Notes: generated by a model not told the origin, from the letters alone. A DNA stretch of 64,000 bases from Leptotrichia sp. oral taxon 212 (GCF_001274535.1 NZ_CP012410.1:2019126-2083125), one strand, 5' to 3'. Positions 55,665 to 64,000 are shown, counted from the stretch's first letter. Translations and numbers: made by a program.

Positions 55665-56443
55665 TTAAAATAAATGTATATGTGCTTTACTTCCATATAG
55701 TAAAACGAATGTCATAATTGGCATAAAAGGTATAAAAAGAAGCATACTCTGCATTATCTTCATTTTAAAAAGCCTAAATTTTACTTTTGGAATCTGCTTT
55801 TTCTGAATTATGTCTATCATGTTGTCCACAATTTCTGAGATTCTGCTATTTTCTATTATTATATCTATTTGCGAAGAGCCTCCTTTTAAGTTTTTCTCAG
55901 GCACAAAACAGATTTCCTTTTTTCCATCAAGAAGATAGATGTGAGATTTAGATCTGATTATTCGAGTGCCAAATAGAGGAAATAACTCAGTACCCCAGTT
56001 ATAGCCTTTAATATCCAGTAATTTTCCATTTAAATAAAAATCTTCATTTATTATCTCAAGCGTATCTTTTGTTTTTTCTTTTGGATAATAATATTTGTTC
56101 CCGTATGTTATACTTATTACAACACAGCTAAGTAAAAGCAGTATTCCAATTTTTATTCCAGAAAACATTAATATTTCTGTTATGGTAAAGCAGATAATAT
56201 TTAGAAGAACTGCTTTTTTCAGATTTTCAGGCACTTCATAAAATACTCTTCCTGTTTCTGTTCTTTCACGGTAAACTGTATCAGCTGCTAAAATTCCAAG
56301 TTTTATTTTCTCTTTAGCTTCATCTTCATGCCTTTGAATAATCTTACGTAAATTTTTTTGATTTTTCTATTTTTCATATCAAAAATAATTATTATACTCA
56401 AAACTGCAAAATATATTAATGCAAAAACTAAACTATATAGCAT
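55665..56443 (-). pseudogene. Frameshifted paralogue of the 56581-57348 membrane protein
   Basis: An ATG at 56443 (GGGAG upstream) opens a frame with a membrane helix (YSLVFALIYFAVLSIIIIFDM) that loses register at an A7 run (56353-56359). One frame over, the protein continues IIQRHEDEAKEKIKLGILAADTVYR and then runs to 55665, closely matching the intact paralogue (NQKQEDEVKEKIKLGILAADTVYR). A -1 shift or one extra A restores about 259 residues, the same length as the paralogue. Either a pseudogene, slippage, or a homopolymer error. Confidence 0.7.
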
Positions 56444-56580
56444 TTTAAACTCCCTGAATTAATAAGATATTCCTTGCAATGTTATATGAATTCTGTCAGC
56501 ATCCACTTTTAAAATTGTTTTCAGTACCTGTTTTTACAAAGATAATATTGTTATACACCATATATGCTACCATTATTTTA

Positions 56581-57348
56581 CTAAAATAAATACATATATG
56601 CTTTGCTTTTATATAAAGAAACAAGTATCACAATTGATATAAAAAGTAAAAAGAGAAGTATGCTCTGCATTTTTTTCATTTTAAAAAGCCTAAATTTTAC
56701 TTTTGGAATCTGTCGTTTCCGGATTACATCAATAATATCATCTATAATTTTAGAAATTCTGTCATCTTCTATTATTATATCTATTTGAGATCTTTTTAAC
56801 TGTCTTTCAGGTACAAAACAGATTTCTTTTTTTCCGTCAAGAAGATAAATATGGGATTTAGAGTATATTATTTGAGTTCCAAATATAGGAAACAATTCAG
56901 TTCCCCAGTTATAGCCCTTAATATCCAATAATTTTCCATTTAAATAAAAATCTTCATTTATTATTTCAAGTGTATTTTCTGTTTTTTCTTTTGAATAATA
57001 ATATTTATATCCATATATCATACTTATTACAGCACAGACTATTAAAAGCAATATTCCAAGTTTTATTCCCAAAAATATTAATATTAGCATTATGGCAAAG
57101 CAAATAAGATTTAAAACAACTGCTTTTTTCAAATTCTCCGGCACTTCATAAAATACTCTTCCTGTTTCCGTCTTTTTACGGTAAACTGTATCAGCTGCTA
57201 AAATTCCAAGTTTTATTTTCTCTTTAACCTCATCTTCCTGTTTTTGATTAATTTTACGAAGTTTTTTTCTGTTTTTTATTTGTTTCACACCAAAAACGAT
57301 TAATATAACAGCAACTGAAAGATACACTAATACAATAATTGAATTCAT
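56581..57348 (-). CDS. Membrane protein of a tandemly duplicated family
   Basis: 255 residues: an N-terminal helix (IIVLVYLSVAVILIVFGV), a charged coiled segment, two central helices (LNLICFAIMLILIFLGIKLGILLLIV), a cytoplasmic or periplasmic domain (DTLEIINEDFYLNGKLLD-like: NTLEIINEDFYLNGKLLDIKG), and a C-terminal helix (ILLFLLFISIVILVSLY). Function unknown. A frameshifted sister lies directly downstream. Confidence 0.75.
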   Translation of the reverse strand: MNSIIVLVYLSVAVILIVFGVKQIKNRKKLRKINQKQEDEVKEKIKLGILAADTVYRKKTETGRVFYEVPENLKKAVVLNLICFAIMLILIFLGIKLGILLLIVCAVISMIYGYKYYYSKEKTENTLEIINEDFYLNGKLLDIKGYNWGTELFPIFGTQIIYSKSHIYLLDGKKEICFVPERQLKRSQIDIIIEDDRISKIIDDIIDVIRKRQIPKVKFRLFKMKKMQSILLFLLFISIVILVSLYKSKAYMYLF

Positions 57349-57364
57349 TTCAGTCCCCTCCGTA

Positions 57365-58027
57365 TTAATAAGATATTCCTTGGGCTGTTATACGGACTCT
57401 ATCAGCATTCACTTTTAAAATAGCTTCAAGTATTTGTTTTCCTGCATCCCTTAATTGAGCGGTAGTCTGTGAATTAGGATTGCTCTGATTTAAGGACTGT
57501 CCCACAGCTAAAGTCATTCCAACCATAACCATCTGGTCGTACATACTTTTTTTCTCCCTGTTGCTCATTCCGTCAAAAAATCCGCTGTTTTCAAGATGAG
57601 CCTTGAACTGATCTGCCATAGGTTTCACATAGTCATCATTAAGACTTATATTGTTATATGCCATGTATGCTCCTGCTATTACAGCCGCTACTGCTGAAGA
57701 CAGATCATTTGTCGGTATTCCTACAGAACGTGCTACCTGTGGGAAAGAATCGTACAGCTGCTTTAATGATGCCCTTATTTCCTTTTGCTGGCTTTTTGGA
57801 TAAGTTGCAACCAATGTTTCCAGTCCATCGGTACTTCCGTCCTGTGTGAAAGTAAGTGATGATTTTCCATAAGATTTACCTTGTGAAGATGAAGTTGTAT
57901 TTAAAAGTTCCTGCATTATTTCATTTTTAAACATATCGCTATAATCAGCATGAGCTTGTCCTGAAATTCCAAGTCCCAGTGCTAAAATACTTAAAAGAAA
58001 TATTTTTTTCATAAATTTTGCTTTCAT
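57365..58027 (-). CDS. Exported protein of a locally amplified family (member 1)
   Basis: 220 residues. Signal peptide ending GQAHA, then a domain of about 170 residues shared with the proteins at 59784 and 60671: DGSTDGLETLVATYP, FPQVARSVGIPTNDLSSAVAAVIAGAYMAYNN, and MYDQMVMVGMTLAVGQ, then AQLRDAGKQILEAIL and RITAQGISY. The all-alpha pattern and C-terminal ISY/LSF ending are conserved. I recall similar proteins under a DUF6683 label but cannot confirm it. The start ATG has AGGAGG upstream. Function unknown, location periplasm or outside. Confidence 0.8.
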   Translation of the reverse strand: MKAKFMKKIFLLSILALGLGISGQAHADYSDMFKNEIMQELLNTTSSSQGKSYGKSSLTFTQDGSTDGLETLVATYPKSQQKEIRASLKQLYDSFPQVARSVGIPTNDLSSAVAAVIAGAYMAYNNISLNDDYVKPMADQFKAHLENSGFFDGMSNREKKSMYDQMVMVGMTLAVGQSLNQSNPNSQTTAQLRDAGKQILEAILKVNADRVRITAQGISY

Positions 58028-58060
58028 AACTTTTCCTCCTGTAACTTTTTTATTTTACTG

Positions 58061-58786
58061 TTAATTTAAATTAGATAATTTTTTCCTGTTTTCCTCATAT
58101 TTTTTACTATTAGCAGATTTTAACATTTCATTATTCTTTTTGGCATTTTCTAAAGTTATGTTATACAAAAGGGGATTATAGTTTTCTTTTAGAAATTTTT
58201 GGTTAATTATAAAAGTTTCTACTGCTTTTTCATTATTTCCTGACAATCTGTAAGCTTGTATCAAATTTTTTTCAATTATTTCTGAAAGTACATTATTTAA
58301 TACTTTAATATCCTTGTATTCCGTATAACTCTGTTTACCATGTTTTAAAATACCTATTGTCTTTTCATAATATTCAGCACTTTCCTTATATTTTTTTTCA
58401 TAAAAGAGAATATCTGCCATCACTCTGTAACCATAAGAATAATCAGGAGCATTTTTTAAAAATATTTCTGTAATTTCCTTTGTTCTTTTAAATTCACGGT
58501 TTTGATAAAATGCCACAGTTACATAATTACGGTATTTCTCAAGATTTTTGCTGTCCTTTAAAAATTCCTCTTCCGCTTTTTTTATAGCTTCTTCTGATGA
58601 AACTTCTTTCTGCTTTTCTATTTCAGGGCTGTCTTTTTCTGAATTCTTTTTATTTTCTTCAGTTTTATTTTTATCGCTCTGGCTTGTATTAATATTATTA
58701 CCTTTTTTTGTTTTATTTTGTTCCTGTTTCTTATTGCAGCTAAAAACAACAAAAACTATCATAGCTATCATTAAAATTTTTTTCAA
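58061..58786 (-). CDS. TPR-containing lipoprotein
   Basis: About 241 residues from a TTG (58786), which gives a clean lipoprotein signal (MKKILMIAMIVFVVFSC); an ATG far upstream at 58891 lies inside the TraX-like gene and gives a basic, signal-less extension. A Lys/Asn/Glu-rich spacer follows, then TPR-like pairs (NREFKRTKEITEIFLKNAPDY, GYRVMADILFYEKKYKESAEYYEKTIG). Similar layout to the lipoprotein at 53974. Confidence 0.65.
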   Translation of the reverse strand: MKKILMIAMIVFVVFSCNKKQEQNKTKKGNNINTSQSDKNKTEENKKNSEKDSPEIEKQKEVSSEEAIKKAEEEFLKDSKNLEKYRNYVTVAFYQNREFKRTKEITEIFLKNAPDYSYGYRVMADILFYEKKYKESAEYYEKTIGILKHGKQSYTEYKDIKVLNNVLSEIIEKNLIQAYRLSGNNEKAVETFIINQKFLKENYNPLLYNITLENAKKNNEMLKSANSKKYEENRKKLSNLN

Positions 58787-58880
58787 TTTTATCACTTCCC
58801 CAATGGATACAGAATTTTTTATGTTTTTTATTTTCTTAACAGTTCTTCTTAAACTTTTGCTTTGTAAATATTGGCTTGAC

Positions 58881-59693
58881 TTAATTTCCATAATTCTTAC
58901 CTATCAAAGAAATCAGATATATCATAAAAGAAACATAAATCGCCACTATTAGTAAAAGGTGTAATGGATAAAAGAAATAAAACATATATTTTGTAAATCT
59001 GTTATGAATACCCTGCTTTCCGTTGTAAAGCCATATTATCGGCAGTGAAAATATCGCAAATATCTGTGTTTTTATAAATATCTCATTTCCAAAAAAGTTA
59101 AACGGAAATTCAAGTCCAGGCATGATAAATACGTTTAGAAACACCATTAATACAGCCTGAAATATTATATTCCTGTAATTTTTCCCCCTGAAAAAATAGA
59201 ATATCAGAATAATTGCAATCCCATATCCTAAATAATCACTTCTTGCAAAATGTGCAATTGCGACAGTTAAAATGCTTATGACGGATTTTGCAAAAAATTT
59301 TATTATTTTATTCATATTTTCTGATTTTTCCGTCTTTTCCAGTAAATTCATTCCGCATAAGGCAATTCCGAAAGTCCATAATACATTGTTATATGGATAA
59401 AATACCATTATTTCTCCTCTTAATGCCAGACTTGCAAAAAGATTGAACGGAATTTCCGAAATAGCTGCAAAAATAAAGATACGAGTTAAATACTTTTTTC
59501 TGTTTTTAGTCCTAAAAAATCCTTCCGTAAGCATAAAGGCAAAAATTGGAAAGGCAAGTCTTCCTAGTATATTTAACCATATCTGATTAGGAAAAAATAT
59601 ATTCCACAGATGATCTGCCACCATAAATGTCATTGCCAGAATATGCAGTGTAAAAGAATTTATCCCTTTAGAAAATATAACTTTTTTATTCAT
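58881..59693 (-). CDS. TraX-family membrane protein
   Basis: About 270 residues from the ATG at 59693 (GGAGTGAAA directly upstream). Seven or more membrane helices with the TraX pattern: MTFMVADHLWNIFF, LGRLAFPIFAFMLTEGFFRT, RIFIFAAISEIPFNL and NNVLWTFGIALC. Family members include the F-pilin acetylase TraX and related surface-polymer acyltransferase-like proteins. No conjugation genes are near, so a cell-envelope acetylation role is a guess. Confidence 0.8.
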   Translation of the reverse strand: MNKKVIFSKGINSFTLHILAMTFMVADHLWNIFFPNQIWLNILGRLAFPIFAFMLTEGFFRTKNRKKYLTRIFIFAAISEIPFNLFASLALRGEIMVFYPYNNVLWTFGIALCGMNLLEKTEKSENMNKIIKFFAKSVISILTVAIAHFARSDYLGYGIAIILIFYFFRGKNYRNIIFQAVLMVFLNVFIMPGLEFPFNFFGNEIFIKTQIFAIFSLPIIWLYNGKQGIHNRFTKYMFYFFYPLHLLLIVAIYVSFMIYLISLIGKNYGN

Positions 59694-59720
59694 TTTCACT
59701 CCTAATTTTTCTTTTCTGTT

Positions 59721-59751
59721 AATAAGGGGTAAATGAGCTGAACCCCTTATT
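59721..59751 (-). terminator. Terminator after the 59784-60566 gene
   Basis: AATAAGGGG (59721-59729) and CCCCTTATT (59743-59751) form a nine-pair stem with a 13-nt loop, followed on the minus strand by AACAG; the U-tract is weak. Confidence 0.55.
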
Positions 59752-59783
59752 GCATTTTGTGAATATAAAACGATTCTTTTTAT

Positions 59784-60566
59784 TTAATAAATAAGCCCTG
59801 CTGATGTTATTTTCACTTTGCTTGCATTTACTTTAAGAACTCCCTCAAGTACTTCTTTTCCCGCTCTTCTTAATTGAGCGGTAACTTTTGCATTTGGATT
59901 TTGCTGATTTTGGGACTGATTTACAGCTAAAGTCATTCCTATTATTACCATTTGGTCATAAATATACTTTTTATCACTGTCACTCATTTTATCAAACTCA
60001 GTTACACTTTCTAGAGCTTCTTTAAATTGTTTTGCCATAGGTTTCATATAACTGTCATTTAAACTGACATTGTTATAGGCCATATATGCTCCCGCTATTA
60101 CAGCTGCCATTCCTGTCGACAAATCATTTGTAGGCATTCCTACTGAACGTGCTACTTGAGGGAATAAATCCTGCATCTGTTTCAGGTATGTTCTTGCTTC
60201 TCCTCTTTGTTTTGAAGGGTATCTGTTAACAAGATAATCAAGCCCTCTTGTATTTCCGTCCGATTTAAAAGTAATTTTGGCTTTTTTTGCCGGTTTTGGT
60301 TTAGACGATGTTTGGGATGATGATGATTTACTTTTACTACTTCCTGTACTCTTAGAGCTTGAACTTTTTCCACTTGAACTGTCGTTATTTGTATTATTAT
60401 CAAAAACTCTATTATGATTCTCAAAAGTTCTTCTCATTATATCCTGCTGAATCCAGTCACTGTTATAATCATACCAGTATCCCATAAATGCGTGTGCAGG
60501 CTGCGATACAAATACTCCCACTCCAATAACTGCTGTAACAAATAGTTTTTTCAAATTTATTTTCAT
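59784..60566 (-). CDS. Exported protein of a locally amplified family (member 2)
   Basis: About 260 residues from ATG 60566 (AGGAGG seven nt upstream). Signal peptide ends QPAHA; an N-terminal FMGYWYDYNSDW module, then a Ser/Lys-rich spacer, then the shared domain (ITFKSDGNTRGLDYLVNRYP, FPQVARSVGMPTNDLSTGMAA, YDQMVIIGMTLAVNQ, ending ITSAGLIY). Its N-terminal module recurs, diverged, in the short protein at 63185. Function unknown. Confidence 0.8.
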   Translation of the reverse strand: MKINLKKLFVTAVIGVGVFVSQPAHAFMGYWYDYNSDWIQQDIMRRTFENHNRVFDNNTNNDSSSGKSSSSKSTGSSKSKSSSSQTSSKPKPAKKAKITFKSDGNTRGLDYLVNRYPSKQRGEARTYLKQMQDLFPQVARSVGMPTNDLSTGMAAVIAGAYMAYNNVSLNDSYMKPMAKQFKEALESVTEFDKMSDSDKKYIYDQMVIIGMTLAVNQSQNQQNPNAKVTAQLRRAGKEVLEGVLKVNASKVKITSAGLIY

Positions 60567-60670
60567 AATTTTTCCTCCTGAATTATATATTTTCATATTT
60601 TTTGTTTTCTATTTTTTTATATTACCACTATATACTATGATAAAATTTCTTATTTTTATAATTATTTATT

Positions 60671-61435
60671 TTAAAAAGAAAGCCCTGATGCCGTTATTCT
60701 TACTTTACTTGCACTTACTCCGAGAAGTCCCTCAAGCACCTGTTTACCTGCATCTCTTAACTGAGCGGTAACTTTTGCATTTGGATTTTGCTGATTTTGG
60801 TACTGATTTACAGCTAAAGTCATTCCTATTATTACCATTTGGTCATAAATATACTTTTTATCACTGTTACTCATTTTATCAAAGTCATCTACACCTTGAA
60901 GCACTGTTTTTAACTGATTTTGCATAGGTTTCATATAACTATCATTCAGATTTACATTGTTATATGCCATATATGCTCCTGCTATTGCAGCTGCCAGTCC
61001 TGAAGACAGGTCATTTGTAGGTATTCCTACTGAACGTGCTACCTGCGGGAAAGAATCCTGCATCTGTTTCAGGTATGTTCTCGCTTCTCCTCTCTGTTTT
61101 GACGGATAGTTATTAACAAAATAATCAAGTCCTCTTGTATTTCCGTCCGATTTAAAAGTAATATTTGCTTTTGTTGTTTTTGGGGCTGTAGTTGAAGTTG
61201 CTGAACTTCCCGTTGTTTTTTTAGAATTTGATTTTTTCTTTGAAGAATAATCTCCTTTTTCAATATGCTTTATTACTTGACTACTAAGTAAATAATTTCT
61301 TGTAGTATTTATCACATCGTTTGTATAGTTATAAATGTTTGACGTATCATAATAAAATGCCTGTGCAGGCTGTGCTACAAATAACCCCCCCCCGATAATT
61401 GCTGTAACAAATAGTTTTTTCAAATTTATTTTCAT
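60671..61435 (-). CDS. Exported protein of a locally amplified family (member 3), G9 tract in signal peptide
   Basis: 254 residues. Signal peptide MKINLKKLFVTAIIGGGLFVAQPAQA; the three Gly (15-17) are encoded by a G9 run (61385-61393), an unusual homopolymer in this AT-rich DNA. The module FYYDTSNIYNYTNDVINT follows, then a Thr/Ser spacer and the shared domain (ITFKSDGNTRGLDYFVNNYP, ending RITASGLSF). The first 62 residues recur almost identically at 62847. Loss or gain of one G would stop expression, so phase variation is possible. Confidence 0.82.
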   Translation of the reverse strand: MKINLKKLFVTAIIGGGLFVAQPAQAFYYDTSNIYNYTNDVINTTRNYLLSSQVIKHIEKGDYSSKKKSNSKKTTGSSATSTTAPKTTKANITFKSDGNTRGLDYFVNNYPSKQRGEARTYLKQMQDSFPQVARSVGIPTNDLSSGLAAAIAGAYMAYNNVNLNDSYMKPMQNQLKTVLQGVDDFDKMSNSDKKYIYDQMVIIGMTLAVNQYQNQQNPNAKVTAQLRDAGKQVLEGLLGVSASKVRITASGLSF

Positions 61436-61439
61436 AATT
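61254..61439 (-). repeat. 186-bp direct repeat, copy A
   Basis: Covers the ribosome site and first ~60 codons of the 60671-61435 gene. Copy B at 62929-63114 has the same length and differs at only two or three positions, among them one in the G-run (G9 here, G8 plus A there). Confidence 0.9.
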
Positions 61440-61525
61440 ATTCCTCCTAAAAATTTTATTTTTTTATGATTTCTATTATTTAATTATACTGTATATTTTT
61501 TAGATTAAAAGAACATTAGAGTTTT

Positions 61526-62362
61526 TTATTTTCTATTTATTTTTGATACTTTTTTAAATATAAGATTACTCTCAGGAACTCCAATATAAAGAGTTTGCTC
61601 ATTATCCATAAGCGTTATTACATCGGCATTACTTAAATCGTATAAAAAATCTTTATCACTGTCGCTCAGTTCACTCTCTTTTTTCAGCAAGTTATTTAAA
61701 TTATCTATTTCAAAAGAAATCCTGTGATTTTTTAAGAAATATTTTCCCGAATATTTTTTTCCATTTTTTCCTGTTATGACAACATTTCCTTTATCAAGTT
61801 TTATTGAAATTTTACTGTTTTTAAGTTCAAGCCCTGCAATATTCACAAGTGTCCATTCATTAGCCATTATTTTTTTCTCAAAATCTTCAATATTACTAAA
61901 AAATGAAAATCTGTCTTTATATTTTTCTTTAGAATATTTTTCCATACCCTTTAGCATGAAGCTGTCCCCTTTTTCAAAGCTGTTTTTCAAAAAATCGGGA
62001 ATATCCTTTCTGTATATGAGATATACAGTTTCATAATTTTTGTTATCCACATAGACAGGATAATAGCCGTAATCAGAATTTCCTAACGACAGCATAGGCG
62101 AAAGGATTGCTTTAACTGTTCCATTTTTGAGATTCTGCACCATAATATTACTGTCCTTATATTCAGTCGCTTTGAAAATAGTATAAGTGGGAGAATGCTC
62201 TATTTTTTCAGCAAATTCCCTGTCAATCTCATTGGATACACCTACTTCTAATATATATCCCTTGTCTATTATGTCTTTTTTTGAAGGTTTTCCACAGGAA
62301 ATAAATATTATTCCAAAAAGTAGAAAAATCATAAATCCTGTCAATTTTTTAATTTTTATCAT
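61526..62362 (-). CDS. Lipoprotein with META-like C-terminal domain
   Basis: 278 residues, lipobox IFISC. The first half has an extracellular binding-protein-like pattern (YILEVGVSNEIDREFAEKI, KAILSPMLSLGNSDYGYYPVY); the second has a META/HslJ-like stretch (NEWTLVNIAGLELKNSKISI, GKNGKKYSGKYFLKNHRISFE). No binding partner is evident. Function unknown. Confidence 0.65.
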   Translation of the reverse strand: MIKIKKLTGFMIFLLFGIIFISCGKPSKKDIIDKGYILEVGVSNEIDREFAEKIEHSPTYTIFKATEYKDSNIMVQNLKNGTVKAILSPMLSLGNSDYGYYPVYVDNKNYETVYLIYRKDIPDFLKNSFEKGDSFMLKGMEKYSKEKYKDRFSFFSNIEDFEKKIMANEWTLVNIAGLELKNSKISIKLDKGNVVITGKNGKKYSGKYFLKNHRISFEIDNLNNLLKKESELSDSDKDFLYDLSNADVITLMDNEQTLYIGVPESNLIFKKVSKINRK

Positions 62363-62762
62363 ACTGTTTTCTCCTTCCTATCAATAAATTTACACCAAGG
62401 CCCACAAGAAATATTACATCCAATAAACCTATGCCAAAATAAACATAATAAGTTGATAAAAATTCTTCATCTCTTGCTGATGAAACTAAATATTTATACG
62501 ATATTAAAAATATTAGTATTTTTAATATTACACCAATTATTGTTAAAATTATCAAAGCCTTTTTTCCTATTCCTGCTTTTGCATAAAAATATGATAAAAA
62601 TATATTAAGCAAAATTAATATAAGATTGCCCGAGTATATACCTCCAATCATTTTCAAATTACTTAAAACTGATACTTCTAATACAGCCAGAAAAAATAGT
62701 ACCAGAATATTAAAACAGAGCAGATGAATAAAATACAGGCTTCCAAAAAATATTTTTTTCAT
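62349..62762 (-). CDS. Small integral membrane protein, unknown
   Basis: 137 residues with four hydrophobic helices (LYFIHLLCFNILVLFFLAVLE, LILILLNIFLSYFYA, ALIILTIIGVILKILIFLIS, VYFGIGLLDVIFLVGLGVNLL). Its end overlaps the lipoprotein start by 14 bases, so the two are probably coupled. No family recognised. Confidence 0.7.
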   Translation of the reverse strand: MKKIFFGSLYFIHLLCFNILVLFFLAVLEVSVLSNLKMIGGIYSGNLILILLNIFLSYFYAKAGIGKKALIILTIIGVILKILIFLISYKYLVSSARDEEFLSTYYVYFGIGLLDVIFLVGLGVNLLIGRRKQYDKN

Positions 62763-62846
62763 TTTTCCTCCTTATTCAAATACTAATTAATTAGTCATTT
62801 TTCAATTTTATGATATGTAATATAGATTAAAATAAAATGAGAGTTT

Positions 62847-63110
62847 CTACTTTACTTTTTTCCTTCCATAGATATAAAACCAGGCTGCAAGAAATATAAT
62901 TGATGGCAGTAATGACATAGTATAATTCCCTTTTTCAATATGCTTTATTACTTGACTACTAAGTAAATAATTTCTTGTAGTATTTATCACATCGTTTGTA
63001 TAGTTATAAATGTTTGACGTATCATAATAAAATGCCTGTGCAGGCTGTGCTACAAATAATCCCCCCCCGATAATTGCTGTAACAAATAGTTTTTTTAAAT
63101 TTATTTTCAT
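62847..63110 (-). CDS. Short form: module of member 3 joined to a membrane tail
   Basis: 87 residues. The first 61 residues equal those of the 60671 protein except one; then, instead of the spacer and domain, it ends MSLLPSIIFLAAWFYIYGRKKVK, one helix with a positive end. Codes for a small membrane-anchored version, or is a truncated copy kept by recombination. The signal region has a G8 run plus A. Confidence 0.65.
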   Translation of the reverse strand: MKINLKKLFVTAIIGGGLFVAQPAQAFYYDTSNIYNYTNDVINTTRNYLLSSQVIKHIEKGNYTMSLLPSIIFLAAWFYIYGRKKVK

Positions 63111-63114
63111 AATT
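62929..63114 (-). repeat. 186-bp direct repeat, copy B
   Basis: Second copy of 61254-61439, same strand, covering the start of the short protein. The high identity implies a recent duplication or gene conversion. Confidence 0.9.
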
Positions 63115-63184
63115 TTTACTCCTTGCTTAAAGTTATTTTTTAATTTTTTGATATGTAATTCTAATTAAAATAAAATGAAAGTTT

Positions 63185-63463
63185 CTACTTCACTTTTTTC
63201 CTTTCATAGATATAAAACCAGGCTGCAAGAAATATAATTGAAGGCAGTAATGATATATTGCCGTTTGTTTTATTACTATTATTAAAAACTTTGTTATAGT
63301 TATCAAAAGTTTGCTGTAAAAGATTTTCCCTTAACATATCGCTTGGCAAATTTGTAGGATCCATATAATAATCATACCCCATAAATGCGTGTAACTGTTG
63401 TGATATAAAAATCCCTGCTCCAATAATTGTTATAACAAATAATTTTTTAAAATTTAATTTCAT
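63185..63463 (-). CDS. Short form: module like member 2 joined to the membrane tail
   Basis: 92 residues. A signal peptide (ending QQLHA) and FMGYDYYMDPTNLP module resemble the 59784 protein; the tail SLLPSIIFLAAWFYIYERKKVK is the same as in the 62847 protein. Unknown function. The tails are also similar at DNA level. Confidence 0.65.
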   Translation of the reverse strand: MKLNFKKLFVITIIGAGIFISQQLHAFMGYDYYMDPTNLPSDMLRENLLQQTFDNYNKVFNNSNKTNGNISLLPSIIFLAAWFYIYERKKVK

Positions 63464-63490
63464 AGTTCTTTCCTCCTAAAATTTGATTTT

Positions 63491-64000
63491 TTACATTTTC
63501 TGTCTTTTAATAAAACTTATTACAAAAAAAACTATTCCTACAGCTAAAAGAGGAGTATTTTTTATTAAAATTCCAATAGCCAGAGCGTATATTCCTCCCC
63601 ATGAAAATTTTTTAACGAAGCCATGTTCCTCTATCTTTCTATCAATTTTCGCTTCCATTTCTTTTAGCGTCAAAACCATATTATCAAACTTTTCTGCCAT
63701 TTCCTTTTTATTTTCCCAAAGTATCTCGTCATCTTTTGTCGCAAATCTCCAGCCACTTTTCAAAAGCATATTAATATAAATCTTATTATATAAAAAACTA
63801 AATACCATCAATATCAGAAACATTAGTATAGGCGACATCATATGAGATATAGCCGTTATTGCCAAAAGTATCCAGCCGGTCTTCCAATCTTTCCTATAAA
63901 ATGGAACAAGAAAACCGAAAAAGAAAGTTATCCAGGAAAATCCAATTTTCACTATCTTTATCTCTTCTTCTTTGCTCAATGTTATTTCTTTTTTGAAGTA
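63491..64000 (-). CDS. DUF2628-like small membrane protein, N-terminus probably beyond the window
   Basis: The frame is open from the right edge (YFKKEITLSKEEEIKIVKI) into GFSWITFFFGFLVPFYRKDWK, the typical opening of DUF2628/HrgC-like proteins, followed by two to three more helices. A TTG at 63979 could be read as a start but has no ribosome site, so the real start is probably past base 64000. At least 169 residues are visible. Function unknown. Confidence 0.65.
   Translation of the reverse strand, partial: YFKKEITLSKEEEIKIVKIGFSWITFFFGFLVPFYRKDWKTGWILLAITAISHMMSPILMFLILMVFSFLYNKIYINMLLKSGWRFATKDDEILWENKKEMAEKFDNMVLTLKEMEAKIDRKIEEHGFVKKFSWGGIYALAIGILIKNTPLLAVGIVFFVISFIKRQKM

Noticed and set aside
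61069-61263. Minus ORF rich in Gln/Lys in a second frame of the 60671 gene
   Set aside because: An alternate frame of a conserved gene; the same artefact appears at 60182-60424 in the paralogue.
1-64000. CRISPR array or cas genes, expected in some Leptotrichia
   Set aside because: No regularly spaced repeats and no Cas-like protein found in the window.
1-64000. Intact insertion sequence, prophage or rRNA operon
   Set aside because: No transposase, integrase, phage structural gene or rRNA-like sequence seen; only small palindromic elements.

Overview
The window looks like chromosome from a low-GC, outer-membrane-bearing anaerobe of the Fusobacteria, most likely Leptotrichiaceae. The evidence is the strongly AT-rich sequence, a giant autotransporter with the N-terminal segment typical of fusobacterial type V proteins, a lipoprotein-type subtilisin autotransporter (fusolisin/NalP-like), many SpII lipoproteins, a subtype-B tannase and a complete selenocysteine system. 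The genus is inference. Most genes lie on the minus strand; the plus-strand block is about 18.2-26.3 kb.

Layout. 1-10 kb: the N-terminal ~1686 residues of a giant autotransporter (C-terminus outside the window), a small lipoprotein upstream of it, an AraC-type regulator and an S8 protease autotransporter. 10-17.7 kb: rho preceded by an AT-hook ORF that is one base out of frame with it, then miaB, RNase HI, fabG, an RlpA-like protein, a polysaccharide deacetylase and a small bitopic protein. 17.7-18.2 kb: a candidate small RNA and a leader peptide ahead of argS. 18.2-25.7 kb: argS, a large palindromic terminator, and an AraC regulator divergent from a sugar ABC transporter plus Gfo/Idh/MocA oxidoreductase operon, with a direct-repeat operator between them. 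26-31 kb: orphan PotD-like protein, murE, a broken oligopeptide-binding protein, and a Val-Asp-Phe tRNA operon. 31.6-38.4 kb: tannase, dihydropyrimidinase, NCS1 permease, remnants of a YgeY-like hydrolase, and an acyl-CoA dehydrogenase. 38.5-43.4 kb: a five-gene peptide/nickel-type ABC transporter. 43.4-52.3 kb: the selenium locus: selC, selD (itself with an in-frame UGA and a plausible bacterial SECIS hairpin), yedF, a DUF3343-type gene, selB and selA, followed by a double-cubane-cluster reductase with its ATP-dependent activase and a TDT-family transporter. 52.9-64 kb: an accessory region of short secreted proteins, lipoproteins and membrane proteins in tandem paralogous families.

Functionally, SelD makes selenophosphate, SelA converts Ser-tRNASec to Sec-tRNASec and SelB delivers it at UGA; YedF and the DUF3343 protein probably handle selenium or sulfur. 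The double-cubane pair next door is a candidate partner or a passenger. The accessory end looks like a place of duplication, module swapping and perhaps phase variation: signal-peptide modules are shared between full-length proteins and short membrane-tailed versions, a 186-bp stretch is nearly identical in two copies, and one signal sequence contains a G9 run.

Most interesting observations: the A7 run joining an AT-hook ORF to rho by a -1 shift; the G9 tract and shuffled N-terminal modules near 61-63 kb; the selenoprotein SelD and the double-cubane reductase beside it; a C7-containing candidate sRNA at 17.7 kb; a 167-bp palindrome with a dispersed half-copy; and hidden remnants of a ygeY-like gene at 36.6-37.0 kb.
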